From Clostridia bacterium (GTDB taxonomy: Bacteria > Bacillota > Clostridia > Oscillospirales > Acutalibacteraceae): a stretch of DNA of 33,620 bases. A program made the translations under genes and the position numbers. Positions 14,697-22,616 of this stretch are shown piece by piece; position 1 is the stretch's first letter; the number at the start of each line of letters is the position of its first letter. The stretch covers positions 1 through 33,620 of the forward strand of contig JAUMXZ010000007.1 in assembly GCA_030528905.1 (NCBI GenBank). Reading direction: 5' to 3'. The notes under the pieces were generated by a model, which saw nothing but the letters and a program-made list of their open reading frames with translations, had not been told where the DNA came from and did no database searches.

Positions 14697-15842
14697 ATGT
14701 CAGATTTTACAATGCCTGAGATTGAATTAACTTTAGATACTGAACCGGAGGCTCCAAAGCCTGAGCTTGTCGTGCCGGAGACAAAAGCAAAAGAACTTGT
14801 CAAAGAAGTTGTCCAGCAGCAGACCTTCACCCCGGAAGAACAGAGAATGATAGATAGTTTTGCTGAAAAAATCAATATAAAGGACAGCAATATGGTTTTA
14901 AAGTATGGATCTAATTCTCAAAAGAAGATTGCAAGTTTCTCAGAAACAGCATTACAAAATGTGAGAACAAAAGATTTAGGCGAAGTAGGAGGATTAGTAA
15001 CAGATCTTGTAAACGAGCTTAAAGGTTTCTCAACAGAAGAAAAAGAGCGCGGTATTTTAGGCTTTTTCAAAAGACAGGGAAATAAAATAGCAGCGTTAAA
15101 AACAAAGTATGACAAAGTAGAAGTGAATGTAGACAAAATAGCTGAGGTCTTAGAGGGCCATCAGCTAAAGCTGATGAAAGATATTGCTATGCTTGACAAG
15201 ATGTATGATCTTAACCTTATCTATTTTAAAGAGCTTACAATGTATATAGCAGCAGGCAAGAAGAAATTAGAGCAGCTCTTAGCAACAGAACTGCCAAGGC
15301 TTAAAGAAAAAGCAGCAAAATCAGGACTGCCCGAAGATGCACAGGCAGCAAATGACTTTGCAGCAAAATGTAATAATTTCGAGAAAAAGATTCACGACCT
15401 TGAGCTTACTCGTATGATATCAATTCAAATGGCACCGCAGATAAGACTTATACAAAACAATGATTCGATGATGACAGAAAAGATACAGTCCACTATAGTA
15501 AATACCATTCCGCTTTGGAAAAGCCAAATGGTCTTAGCCCTTGGTCTGGCACATTCACAGGAGGCAATAAAGGCTCAACGCGAAGTAACAGATATGACTA
15601 ACGCACTCCTGAGAAAAAATGCAGATGCACTTAAAATGGGTACAATAGAGGCAGCTAAAGAATCAGAAAGAGGAATTGTCGATATAGAAACACTAAAACA
15701 CACCAATGAGTCGCTTATTTCTACATTAGATGAAGTTTTAAGAATTCAGGACGAAGGCCGCCAGAAAAGACGCGATGCGGAAAATGAACTTGGTCGAATT
15801 GAAAATGAGTTAAAGCAAAAACTTTTGGAAGTAAGAGGATAG
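14697..15842 (+). CDS. TelA/KlaA-family toxic anion resistance protein
   Basis: A 381-residue, mostly helical cytoplasmic protein of the TelA family, linked to tellurite and membrane-active antimicrobial resistance. Family hallmarks: a central region GILGFFKRQGNKIAALKTKYDKVEVNVDKI, then DIAMLDKMYDLNLIYFKELTMYIAAGKKKL, a QMAPQIRLIQNND segment, NTIPLWKSQMVLALG, and a coiled-coil C-terminus. The acidic, proline-rich N-terminus (~1-40) is a variable tail. ATG 14697 is preferred; GTG 14688 is only three bases from AAAGGA. It follows the xpaC-like gene by 26 bases. The biochemical activity of TelA proteins is not established. Confidence 0.93.
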   Translation: MSDFTMPEIELTLDTEPEAPKPELVVPETKAKELVKEVVQQQTFTPEEQRMIDSFAEKINIKDSNMVLKYGSNSQKKIASFSETALQNVRTKDLGEVGGLVTDLVNELKGFSTEEKERGILGFFKRQGNKIAALKTKYDKVEVNVDKIAEVLEGHQLKLMKDIAMLDKMYDLNLIYFKELTMYIAAGKKKLEQLLATELPRLKEKAAKSGLPEDAQAANDFAAKCNNFEKKIHDLELTRMISIQMAPQIRLIQNNDSMMTEKIQSTIVNTIPLWKSQMVLALGLAHSQEAIKAQREVTDMTNALLRKNADALKMGTIEAAKESERGIVDIETLKHTNESLISTLDEVLRIQDEGRQKRRDAENELGRIENELKQKLLEVRG

Positions 15843-15874
15843 AGCTAACAAACAGATAAAAGGGGGCAGATAGA

Positions 15875-16420
15875 TTGTCTAAAGTTATAAAAAACAGATA
15901 TTTTGCCTGTGCCATTATGTTACTGAGCATTATTTTATGTATAGGATTTGATACATATTTTTCTTTGAATAAGATGCATTCTCAAACCGAACAAAGTTTT
16001 TATAAACCGGAAAATACTGCAATACAGACGCAGTTAGATAATAAAGCGAGCAGTGCTAATAAGATTTCAAATTTAGCAAAGAAGTATTATCAAACAACGG
16101 AACTGATAATTTCTGATATCGTAAATGCTGCTAATGAGCTTGCCAATGCAGATACTATTTCAAAAAAATATGAAATAAACAATTCGCTTAATCGTGCTGT
16201 TGACGCCTTATATTATGCTATGAATAATAACTCAAGCGTAAACAGAGGCGATTTGACAACATTATCAAGTCTATATAACGAGTATAACTCATATAATGAT
16301 GCTATTTTAAAAAGTGGCTATAACCAGTCAGCAGATGAATATAACGCAATATTATCGCGTTTCCCGGCAAATATAGTACAAAATATAACAAACTTAAAGT
16401 CAGCAGAAGTTTTCAAATAG
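15875..16420 (+). CDS. LemA-like membrane-anchored protein
   Basis: A 181-residue protein with a short basic N-terminus, one membrane segment (~10-28, signal-anchor type) and a helical extracytoplasmic domain. The end of the domain carries the LemA-like pattern YNEYNSYNDAI followed by DEYNAILSRFPANIV and a final AEVF, matching the YN-x-x-v-x-x-YN-x-x-i-x-x-FP signature of LemA proteins; the first half is divergent. The start is TTG 15875, about eight bases after AAAGGGGG. It is the third gene of the xpaC-telA operon. LemA proteins are associated with envelope functions but their activity is not defined. A moderately confident family call. Confidence 0.7.
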   Translation: MSKVIKNRYFACAIMLLSIILCIGFDTYFSLNKMHSQTEQSFYKPENTAIQTQLDNKASSANKISNLAKKYYQTTELIISDIVNAANELANADTISKKYEINNSLNRAVDALYYAMNNNSSVNRGDLTTLSSLYNEYNSYNDAILKSGYNQSADEYNAILSRFPANIVQNITNLKSAEVFK

Positions 16421-16443
16421 GATTATTTTATTATTAAACAAGA

Positions 16444-16478
16444 AAAAAGCCCTTAGTCATTATGATTAAGGGCTTTTT
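16444..16478. terminator. Bidirectional terminator between the lemA-like gene and ruvX
   Basis: AAAAAGCCCTTA (16444-16455) pairs with TAAGGGCTTTTT (16467-16478), and the stem continues a few pairs inward. A and T tracts on both flanks serve both convergent transcripts. Confidence 0.92.
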
Positions 16479-16498
16479 ATTTATAACACAGATAGTTT

Positions 16499-16921
16499 TT
16501 ACGAGGGATTATTTTTTCTATAGTCAAGATAACTTTGCAGTATAACAACAGCGGCTACAGCATCCACAATATTTTTTCTTTTTTTACCTCGTGTATTAGT
16601 CTGATTAAGATAATTATGAGCAGTAACAGTACTCATTCTTTCGTCGTGGAAAGTTATATCGCAGTTTATAGAGGGACTGAGTTTTTCAGCGAAATCTCTG
16701 ACATAGTTTGCACTATCGCCTTCAGAATTATCCATATTTTTAGGCAGGCCGAAAACAACAAGTCCTGGAGCGTGTTGGGTTATTGCATCGGATAGCTCGA
16801 CAAGAAGCTTATCAGGGTCTTTCTGAAAAATAACACCTATAGGGTAGGCAAGGACCTCATTTTGATCGCATAAAGCGACACCGGTTCTTGACATGCCCAG
16901 ATCTACAGCTAAGATTTTCAT
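16499..16921 (-). CDS. ruvX: Putative Holliday junction resolvase / pre-16S rRNA nuclease YqgF
   Basis: A 140-residue RNase H-fold protein. The family acidic residues are visible in ILAVDLGMSRTGVALCD near the start, then FGLPKNMDN, FHDERMSTVTAHNYL (Glu in DER) and a final DAVAAVVILQSYLDYR. YqgF/RuvX is implicated in 16S rRNA 5'-end maturation and Holliday junction processing. ATG 16921 has GGAG about six bases upstream, inside the end of the preceding methyltransferase gene, 12 bases away. Last gene of the ddl-to-ruvX operon. Confidence 0.94.
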   Translation of the reverse strand: MKILAVDLGMSRTGVALCDQNEVLAYPIGVIFQKDPDKLLVELSDAITQHAPGLVVFGLPKNMDNSEGDSANYVRDFAEKLSPSINCDITFHDERMSTVTAHNYLNQTNTRGKKRKNIVDAVAAVVILQSYLDYRKNNPS

Positions 16922-16933
16922 TTAGTGCTCCAA

Positions 16934-18160
16934 TCAATATATAATAGCGCCATATTTTGCGGCGAAATTTTTAAGTATAAATTTATCAATACTGCAGTCC
17001 ATATTAACGATTAGTCTTCCCTGATAGTTTTTAAGAGTATATTCAACAATATTAGCATCATCGCAATATATGGCGACGGGCATTTTTATCATATGTACAT
17101 TTTCTAAGAAAAGGTCAGCATCATCAATACTGTTTATATCAATAAGAAGAATTTTTTTGCCGTCATCTTCAATGTCGAGTATGTCATCAATCATATCATA
17201 GTTGCAGGCGATATGTTCAGAGAACTCATTTTCGTCATTTAAGAACATAGCAGTTCCGTTAATTACGCAGATGTTATAGACTTTTGCAGTAGGAGTAAAG
17301 ACATATTTGGGTTTACTGATGGTGATGTTTTTTAATTTTTTTATATAATCAGGGTTAGTACCACAGCAGCCGCCTAAGATATGAATACCCATATCAAAAG
17401 CCTTAGACATTTGCCTTGCAAACTCATCAGGAGAGATATCATATTCAAAGGGGTTATCTTTGCAAGGAATTCCGGCATTTGGTTTAGCGATTAGAGGAAC
17501 ACGGGCAAAGTCAACAAGTCTGTGCAGTTGTTTGATAAGCTTATCAGGGCCGCAAGAACAGTTAATTCCTATAGCATCAGCGCCCATAGCCTGGAGAACA
17601 ATCATAATAGCAAGAGGGTCCTCACCCATAATAGTTCTGCCGTTTTCCTCGATCGTCATAGAAACAAAGACAGGCAAATCTAATTGTTTTGCAGCTAAAA
17701 CACCGGCTCTCATATCACTGAGGAACATCTGGGTTTCAAAAAAGAGCAGATCAACACCGGCAAGTTTTAAAGCATAGGCTTGATCGTAATAGATCTCATA
17801 GATCTGATCAAAAGAGGCTTCGCCATAAGGCTTGACCATAAGGCCTGAAGTTGAGAGATCGCCGGCAATTAAAGCAGACTTACCTACATTTTTTCTTGTA
17901 AGGTCGACAAGTTTTTTATTTATTTGTTCAACTTGTTGTTCAAGACCGTAGTCTTTAAGTTTTTGGCGATTAGCTCCGAAAGTAGGCGCAAGAATAATAT
18001 CAGAGCCGGCACTCAGGTAATCTTTTTGGAGTTTTGTTAATATATGTGGATTTTCAAGGATCCACTGTTCAGGACAAACTCCATTTTCAAGTCCGTTTGC
18101 CATCAGGTAAGAGCCGGTAGCACCGTCTAAAACAAGAGGCAGTTTAAACGGAAAATTCAT
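16934..18160 (-). CDS. Homocysteine S-methyltransferase domain protein with shortened C-terminal domain
   Basis: A 408-residue protein. Residues ~1-285 are a homocysteine-binding methyltransferase barrel like the N-terminus of MetH/BhmT: LDGATGSYLMANG, LAPTFGANRQKL, GINCSCGP (zinc Cys201) and LGGCCGTNP (Cys265, Cys266). The zinc site is intact. Residues ~335-408 resemble the middle of a MetH pterin-binding domain (LLIDINSIDDADLFL, MPVAIYCDD, LKNYQGRLIVNMD) but are compressed and stop at AAKYGAIIY, where a full domain would continue. No B12 domain is present. It may use S-methylmethionine or be one subunit of a split enzyme. ATG 18160 follows GGAGG. Confidence 0.88.
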   Translation of the reverse strand: MNFPFKLPLVLDGATGSYLMANGLENGVCPEQWILENPHILTKLQKDYLSAGSDIILAPTFGANRQKLKDYGLEQQVEQINKKLVDLTRKNVGKSALIAGDLSTSGLMVKPYGEASFDQIYEIYYDQAYALKLAGVDLLFFETQMFLSDMRAGVLAAKQLDLPVFVSMTIEENGRTIMGEDPLAIMIVLQAMGADAIGINCSCGPDKLIKQLHRLVDFARVPLIAKPNAGIPCKDNPFEYDISPDEFARQMSKAFDMGIHILGGCCGTNPDYIKKLKNITISKPKYVFTPTAKVYNICVINGTAMFLNDENEFSEHIACNYDMIDDILDIEDDGKKILLIDINSIDDADLFLENVHMIKMPVAIYCDDANIVEYTLKNYQGRLIVNMDCSIDKFILKNFAAKYGAIIY

Positions 18161-18189
18161 AAATAAATCCTCCTTAAAGGGTGTAAAAA

Positions 18190-19884
18190 TTACATTTCAT
18201 CGGGAGCAGAGATATTAAACATATTCAAAACATTTTTTAAGACTATAGCAGTACAGGAACACAGAAGAAGTCTTGCGCGCATAAGAGATTGATTACTGTT
18301 TTTTACCCTGTGGGCATTATAGAACTTATGGAACAGTGTAGCCAAAGTGATGACATATTTTGTAATTTTTGTGGGGTCATAACTTTTTGCTGAAGCGATA
18401 ATTTCATCGGTATATGAGGCTAAATGTTTAATAAGTTCGCGTTCTTCTTTAGAGTCGAGCAAATAAAGGTCAGATTTAGAAGCTGTCAGAGAATCGTTAA
18501 ATTCTTCTTTAATTTTACGCTCGATACTTTTTATTCTTGCGTGAGCATATTGGACATAGTAAACAGGGTTTTGAGAATCTTGTTTCAGGGCTAAATCCAG
18601 GTCAAAATCCATTTGAGTAGCAGCTTCGCGCATATTGAAGAAAAATCTTGCAGAATCTATAGGGACTTCATCAAGAAGGTCAGCAAGCTGAATAGCTTTA
18701 CCGGTTCTCTTGCTCATTTTAACAGTTTGCCCATCTTTTACAAGGCGAACAAGCTGCATTAAAATAACATCTAATTTATCGCCCTGCAAGCCTACAGCAT
18801 CGATAGCACCTTTAAGTCTTGCAACATGACCGTGATGATCTGCGCCCCAAATATTTATACACTTATCAAATTTACGGTCTCTTATTTTATTGATATGATA
18901 AGCAATATCAGCAGTAAAGTAAGTCATAGTAGAATTTTTGCGGATAAGCACCTCGTCTTTTTCAAAACCGAGGGCTGTTGCCTTATACCAAACAGCGCCG
19001 TCTTTTTCATAAGTAAGGTTTTTAGCCTTTAGTATATCTACAACTTCCTTAACAGCGCCGCTATTATGCAAATCACTTTCTTTAAACCAGACATCGTAAA
19101 AAATTTTATATTTTTCAAGATCTTTTTGCATACGGGAAATATTTTTGGGCAAAGCAAACTCCACTAATTGTTTCTGACGCTCAGACTCAGGTAATAAGAG
19201 GAGTTTATCAGAGTGGATTTCAGCATAAGCTTTTGCAAGGTCGAGTATATCTTCACCTTGATAGCAGTCTTCAGTAAGAGCCGGAGCCTTATCTTTTAGG
19301 AAAATTTGCAAATAGCGTATATCAAGAGATTTTGCGAATTTATCTATTTGGTTGCCGGCATCATTTATATAGAACTCACGGCAGACATCAAATCCGGCAG
19401 TTTGCAAAACAGAGGCAAGGCAGTCGCCTAAAGCGCCGCCTCTGGCGTTACCCATATGCATAGGGCCTGTAGGGTTAGCGGAAACGAACTCAAGATTGAT
19501 TTTCTTAGCCTGACCGAAGTTTGATTTTCCGTAATTTTCTTTAAGGTTAATTATATCGAGAAGAACATCTGAAAAGATATCCTTACCGAAGAAGAAGTTG
19601 ATAAAACCCGGTGCAACGACTTCAATTTTTTCAAACATACCATTTGGAAAATCAAAATTCCGGACTAAAAGGTCTGCAATTTTCACAGGTGCGGTTTTGA
19701 AAACCTTAGCGCATACCATTGCGACGTTAGAAGAATAATCTCCGTGTTTTGGGTCAGCGGGGGTTTCGATATTGAAGTTAGGGATATTATTTGATGGCAG
19801 CAGAGAATTTTCAAAAAGTCTGTTAAAGGTGTTATGTATTTCATTTTGAATATTAGTCTTTATTTGTTGTACTATTTTTGACAT
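18190..19884 (-). CDS. argS: Arginyl-tRNA synthetase
   Basis: A 564-residue class I synthetase. The ArgRS N-terminal domain (~1-110) is followed by the HIGH-like motif in NPTGPMHMGNARGG, the core with WGADHHGHVARL, the KMSKS-like VKMSKRTG, and a helical anticodon-binding end finishing LNMFNISAPDEM, close to the usual terminal M of ArgRS. The start ATG 19884 lies inside the preceding DUF1934 gene (32-base overlap), with AGGAG nine bases before it, so the two are translationally linked. The ywiB-argS pairing is known from Bacillus. Identification is secure. Confidence 0.97.
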   Translation of the reverse strand: MSKIVQQIKTNIQNEIHNTFNRLFENSLLPSNNIPNFNIETPADPKHGDYSSNVAMVCAKVFKTAPVKIADLLVRNFDFPNGMFEKIEVVAPGFINFFFGKDIFSDVLLDIINLKENYGKSNFGQAKKINLEFVSANPTGPMHMGNARGGALGDCLASVLQTAGFDVCREFYINDAGNQIDKFAKSLDIRYLQIFLKDKAPALTEDCYQGEDILDLAKAYAEIHSDKLLLLPESERQKQLVEFALPKNISRMQKDLEKYKIFYDVWFKESDLHNSGAVKEVVDILKAKNLTYEKDGAVWYKATALGFEKDEVLIRKNSTMTYFTADIAYHINKIRDRKFDKCINIWGADHHGHVARLKGAIDAVGLQGDKLDVILMQLVRLVKDGQTVKMSKRTGKAIQLADLLDEVPIDSARFFFNMREAATQMDFDLDLALKQDSQNPVYYVQYAHARIKSIERKIKEEFNDSLTASKSDLYLLDSKEERELIKHLASYTDEIIASAKSYDPTKITKYVITLATLFHKFYNAHRVKNSNQSLMRARLLLCSCTAIVLKNVLNMFNISAPDEM

Positions 19885-20332
19885 CTTTATTATCTCCTGT
19901 TAAATTATCATTTTTTGGTTTTACGGATACAAACAGTTCATTTTTTGAAGCAAATTCAGAGTTAAAGTCCAAGCTGTAACCGGCATATAAATTTCCGCCG
20001 TCAGAATTAAAATCGTAGTGCATTTTATAAGTAAAGACACCTATTTGAATGACGCCCATAAATGTGTGATAAAAGCATCTGTGATGTTTTCCGGCTTCGA
20101 GGACAAGAGAATCTGTAGCATCGCCGATTTTTCTAAGGGTCAGAACATTGTCGTGGATAGACAGAACGGTAAGAGTACTTTTGGCAGAATTTTTCTCATC
20201 AAATTCTCTGTAGGTTATATATTTTTTGTTTCCCCTGTTAATATAGGAACCGACAGTTTTAAGATCGATAGAATCCTTTTGGCCGTTCACGGTTTGTATC
20301 CCTTTTATAGAAATAAGAAAGTCTTCTTTCAT
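19853..20332 (-). CDS. DUF1934 (YwiB-like) beta-barrel protein
   Basis: A 159-residue soluble protein of the DUF1934/YwiB family, a calycin-like beta-barrel with no proven function. Seen here: the start FLISIKGIQTVNGQKDSIDLKTVGSYINRGNKKYITYREFD, then the central GKHHRCFYHTFMGVIQIGVFTYKM, and a strand-rich end GGNLYAGYSLDFNSEFASKNELFVSVKP. The extra C-terminal ~20 polar residues (NDNLTGDNKDVKNSTTNKD) read through the argS start. ATG 20332 follows GGAGG. It lies 17 bases after murI and overlaps argS, matching the usual ywiB-argS arrangement. Confidence 0.85.
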   Translation of the reverse strand: MKEDFLISIKGIQTVNGQKDSIDLKTVGSYINRGNKKYITYREFDEKNSAKSTLTVLSIHDNVLTLRKIGDATDSLVLEAGKHHRCFYHTFMGVIQIGVFTYKMHYDFNSDGGNLYAGYSLDFNSEFASKNELFVSVKPKNDNLTGDNKDVKNSTTNKD

Positions 20333-20349
20333 TTTGCCTCCTGTTATGG

Positions 20350-21177
20350 TTAATAATTCTCGATATTTATTTGCTGCACATTATCATTTAATTGAGTTTG
20401 CAAAAACAAGCCGGCAATTTGTTTAAATTCGTCAGCGGTATCGCTGATATAGTAAAACTGGTTTCCTTTAGTGGCAGAAGGGTTAAGAAGATTACTTTGT
20501 TTAAGCATTTTTCTTGTATAAAGAGCTGTTTCCTTGCCGGAATTTATAAGAGTAACATCAGAACCCATATAATCAGAAATAATGTGGCTGATAAGAGGGT
20601 AATGAGTACAGCCGAGGATAAGGGTATCGACATCTGAGTTTTTAAGTTCTTTTAGGTAATGTGCAACAGTTAATTTTGTTATTTGATTATCAGGTGTAAC
20701 AAATCCGTTTTCGACTAACGGAACAAAGAGGGGGCAGGATTTAACAAAGACACTGACATTTTTATCAAGCAGTTTGATCTGCTGTTCATAAGATTTACTT
20801 TTGATGGTAGCACTTGTTCCGATAACTCCGATTCTGCCGTTTTTAGTAGAATTGACAGCTTTCATACAAGTAGAAGTAAGGACGCCGAAGAAAGGGATAT
20901 TAAGATCGGAATCGGGTTTATAAACAGAACTGACAGTACCGCAGGCGGCAACGACGGCTTTCACACCTTTTGAGAGCAGGAAAGCGATATCCTGTTTAGC
21001 ATATCGTATAACGGTAGTGTTACTTTTATTGCCATAGGGTACACGGCCGGTATCGCCGAAATAGACAATATCTTCGTTAGGCAGTATTTTTATAAGTTCC
21101 CGTACAGCACTTAATCCGCCAAGACCCGAGTCAAAAACTCCGATAGGTTTTTTTCTGATGTTTTCATTGTTAGGCAT
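20350..21177 (-). CDS. murI: Glutamate racemase
   Basis: A 275-residue two-domain racemase making D-glutamate for peptidoglycan. The FDSGLGGLSAV loop near the start supplies Asp and Ser, and both catalytic cysteines are present: Cys79 in AACGTVSS and Cys190 in LGCTHYPLI. The residue after the first cysteine is Gly80, where most glutamate racemases have Asn (C-N-T); the codons are TGC GGT ACT. The start ATG is five bases after the ddl stop and has no close ribosome site of its own (GAGGGAG is about 15 bases away), which suggests coupling to ddl translation. The fold and role are sure from motifs and neighbours. Confidence 0.94.
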   Translation of the reverse strand: MPNNENIRKKPIGVFDSGLGGLSAVRELIKILPNEDIVYFGDTGRVPYGNKSNTTVIRYAKQDIAFLLSKGVKAVVAACGTVSSVYKPDSDLNIPFFGVLTSTCMKAVNSTKNGRIGVIGTSATIKSKSYEQQIKLLDKNVSVFVKSCPLFVPLVENGFVTPDNQITKLTVAHYLKELKNSDVDTLILGCTHYPLISHIISDYMGSDVTLINSGKETALYTRKMLKQSNLLNPSATKGNQFYYISDTADEFKQIAGLFLQTQLNDNVQQINIENY

Positions 21178-21182
21178 AATTA

Positions 21183-22256
21183 TCAGTTCGCTCCCTCGAT
21201 TGCTAAGCTTATTAAGCGGTCAAGTAATTGATCAATAGGAATACCTTTGTGTTCCATCAATTTAGGGTACATACTGATGCTTGTAAAGCCGGGAATAGTG
21301 TTGATTTCATTAACAAAGAACTCACCGTCTTCAGTTAAGAAGAAGTCAACTCTTGCAAAGCCTGAACAGCCAAGCAGCATATAAGTTTCTTTAGCAATAG
21401 CAATAAGCTCATTTGTTTGCTGCTCGGTTAAATCAGCAGGCAGTATGAGTTTAGAATCGCTTATATATTTTGCATTATAGTCATAGAACTCGTTAGCAGA
21501 AACGATTTCGCCGCCGACAGAAGCTTCGAGATCGCCCTCGTTGCCAAGAACAGCACATTCTATTTCGCGGCCGTTGATATTAGCCTCTATTAAGATTTTA
21601 TTATCAGCATTAGCAGCTATAAGCAGGGCTTTTCTTAATTCTTTGGTGTTGTTGACTTTGCTGATACCGACAGAAGATCCTGATTTTGCAGGCTTTATAA
21701 ATACCGGATAGCCGCTTATATTGTTTTCAATATAAGTTACGCATATATCCATATGATTTTTGACATTGTAGGAGTAGATCCAAAGGAAGTCAGCTTGTTT
21801 TATACCTGCGTGATCGAGTAAAATATTTGTAAGAGTTTTGTCCATACACACAGCAGATGAAGTTAAATCTGAGCCTACGCAAGGAATGTTTGCAAGCTGC
21901 AAAAGACCTTGAACAGAGCCGTCCTCACCATTTTTGCCGTGAAGAACAGGGAACACAGCATCTAATTTGAATTTTTCAAAGGAACCGTCGTTGTTTAAGA
22001 CGATAAGGCCCTTATTTTGAGAATCCGGAGATATGAAAGCACTTTTGGTGTTACCTGATTTTTCCCATTCTCCTGTTCTGATTTTATCCACATCGCCGTC
22101 ATATAAAAGCCATTCTCCCTGTTTTGTAATGCCTATCATTTTGACATTATAACGACTTGTAGGGATATTTTTTATTATGTAGGATGCAGATTCGAGTGAA
22201 ACATCGTGTTCAGAGGAATTACCTCCGAAAATAACAGCAATTTTTTTCTTTGACAT
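21183..22256 (-). CDS. ddl: D-alanine--D-alanine ligase
   Basis: A 357-residue ATP-grasp ligase forming D-Ala-D-Ala for the MurF reaction. It opens with IAVIFGGNSSEHDVSLESA. The core has FIKPAKSGSSVGISKV, EANINGREIECAVLG, the omega-loop EFYDYNAKY and a C-terminal NEINTIPGFTSISMYP with metal-binding residues. The tyrosine in FYDYNAKY is the type found in true D-Ala-D-Ala enzymes rather than VanA-like D-Ala-D-Lac ligases. First gene of the minus-strand set ddl-murI-DUF1934-argS-methyltransferase-ruvX. I found a TATACT box upstream (22283-22278) but no convincing -35. Confidence 0.96.
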   Translation of the reverse strand: MSKKKIAVIFGGNSSEHDVSLESASYIIKNIPTSRYNVKMIGITKQGEWLLYDGDVDKIRTGEWEKSGNTKSAFISPDSQNKGLIVLNNDGSFEKFKLDAVFPVLHGKNGEDGSVQGLLQLANIPCVGSDLTSSAVCMDKTLTNILLDHAGIKQADFLWIYSYNVKNHMDICVTYIENNISGYPVFIKPAKSGSSVGISKVNNTKELRKALLIAANADNKILIEANINGREIECAVLGNEGDLEASVGGEIVSANEFYDYNAKYISDSKLILPADLTEQQTNELIAIAKETYMLLGCSGFARVDFFLTEDGEFFVNEINTIPGFTSISMYPKLMEHKGIPIDQLLDRLISLAIEGAN

Positions 22257-22319
22257 ATAGATTACTCCTTAATTTAAAGTATATAAAATTTATTTGGGAT
22301 TTAATTTTATGGATTATTA

Positions 22320-22349
22320 TTGACTTTATTATTCTTACAGTAGTAAAAT
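22320..22349 (+). promoter_or_regulatory. Possible promoter of the 40-residue membrane protein
   Basis: TTGACT at 22320-22325, an 18-base spacer and TAAAAT at 22344-22349, 32 bases before ATG 22382. Confidence 0.55.
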
Positions 22350-22381
22350 GGTCTTAAAATTCTTTTGAAAGGTGAATAAAG

Positions 22382-22504
22382 ATGAAGAATAAGAGAGGGT
22401 CAAGCAGTGGCCACAGCAAATTTGTAAGAATAGTTGCGATAATATGTGCAATATTGATGGCCGGGTCAGTGTTATCAGTGATAGGGGTTAGTCTTGCACA
22501 ATAG
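22382..22504 (+). CDS. Small single-pass membrane protein, 40 residues
   Basis: A short frame with all the marks of a gene: promoter-like boxes, ribosome site GAAAGGTG eight bases before ATG 22382, and an intrinsic terminator 40 bases after the TAG. The product has a basic polar head (KNKRGSSSGHSKFVR) and one hydrophobic helix (about residues 16-38), ending SLAQ, so it is a small inner-membrane protein with the positive end inside. It faintly recalls the tiny DUF4044-type Firmicutes proteins, which I cannot confirm. It lies alone, divergent from ddl and convergent with the DhaM-like gene. Function unknown. Confidence 0.7.
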   Translation: MKNKRGSSSGHSKFVRIVAIICAILMAGSVLSVIGVSLAQ

Positions 22505-22539
22505 TAAAGAAGTGAATATTGAAGCATTAAAGTTCAAAA

Positions 22540-22580
22540 AAACAGACCGAAACTTTACATAAAGAGTTCGGTCTTTTTAT
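22540..22580. terminator. Terminator between the small membrane protein and the dhaM-like gene
   Basis: AGACCGAA (22544-22551) pairs with TTCGGTCT (22567-22574), with further partial pairing inside. T run on the plus strand and A run on the left flank, so it can serve both convergent genes. Confidence 0.88.
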
Positions 22581-22616
22581 TTGTTAGAATAAGTAAAAGT
22601 TGCAATTATGTAAAGA

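Noticed and set aside
21183-22256. VanA-type resistance ligase.
   Set aside because: The omega-loop FYDYNAKY is of the D-Ala-D-Ala type and the neighbours are housekeeping genes.
22257-22320. Promoter for the ddl operon (TATACT at 22283-22278, minus strand).
   Set aside because: No acceptable -35 box at 16-18 bases; left out of the feature list, though a promoter must exist nearby.
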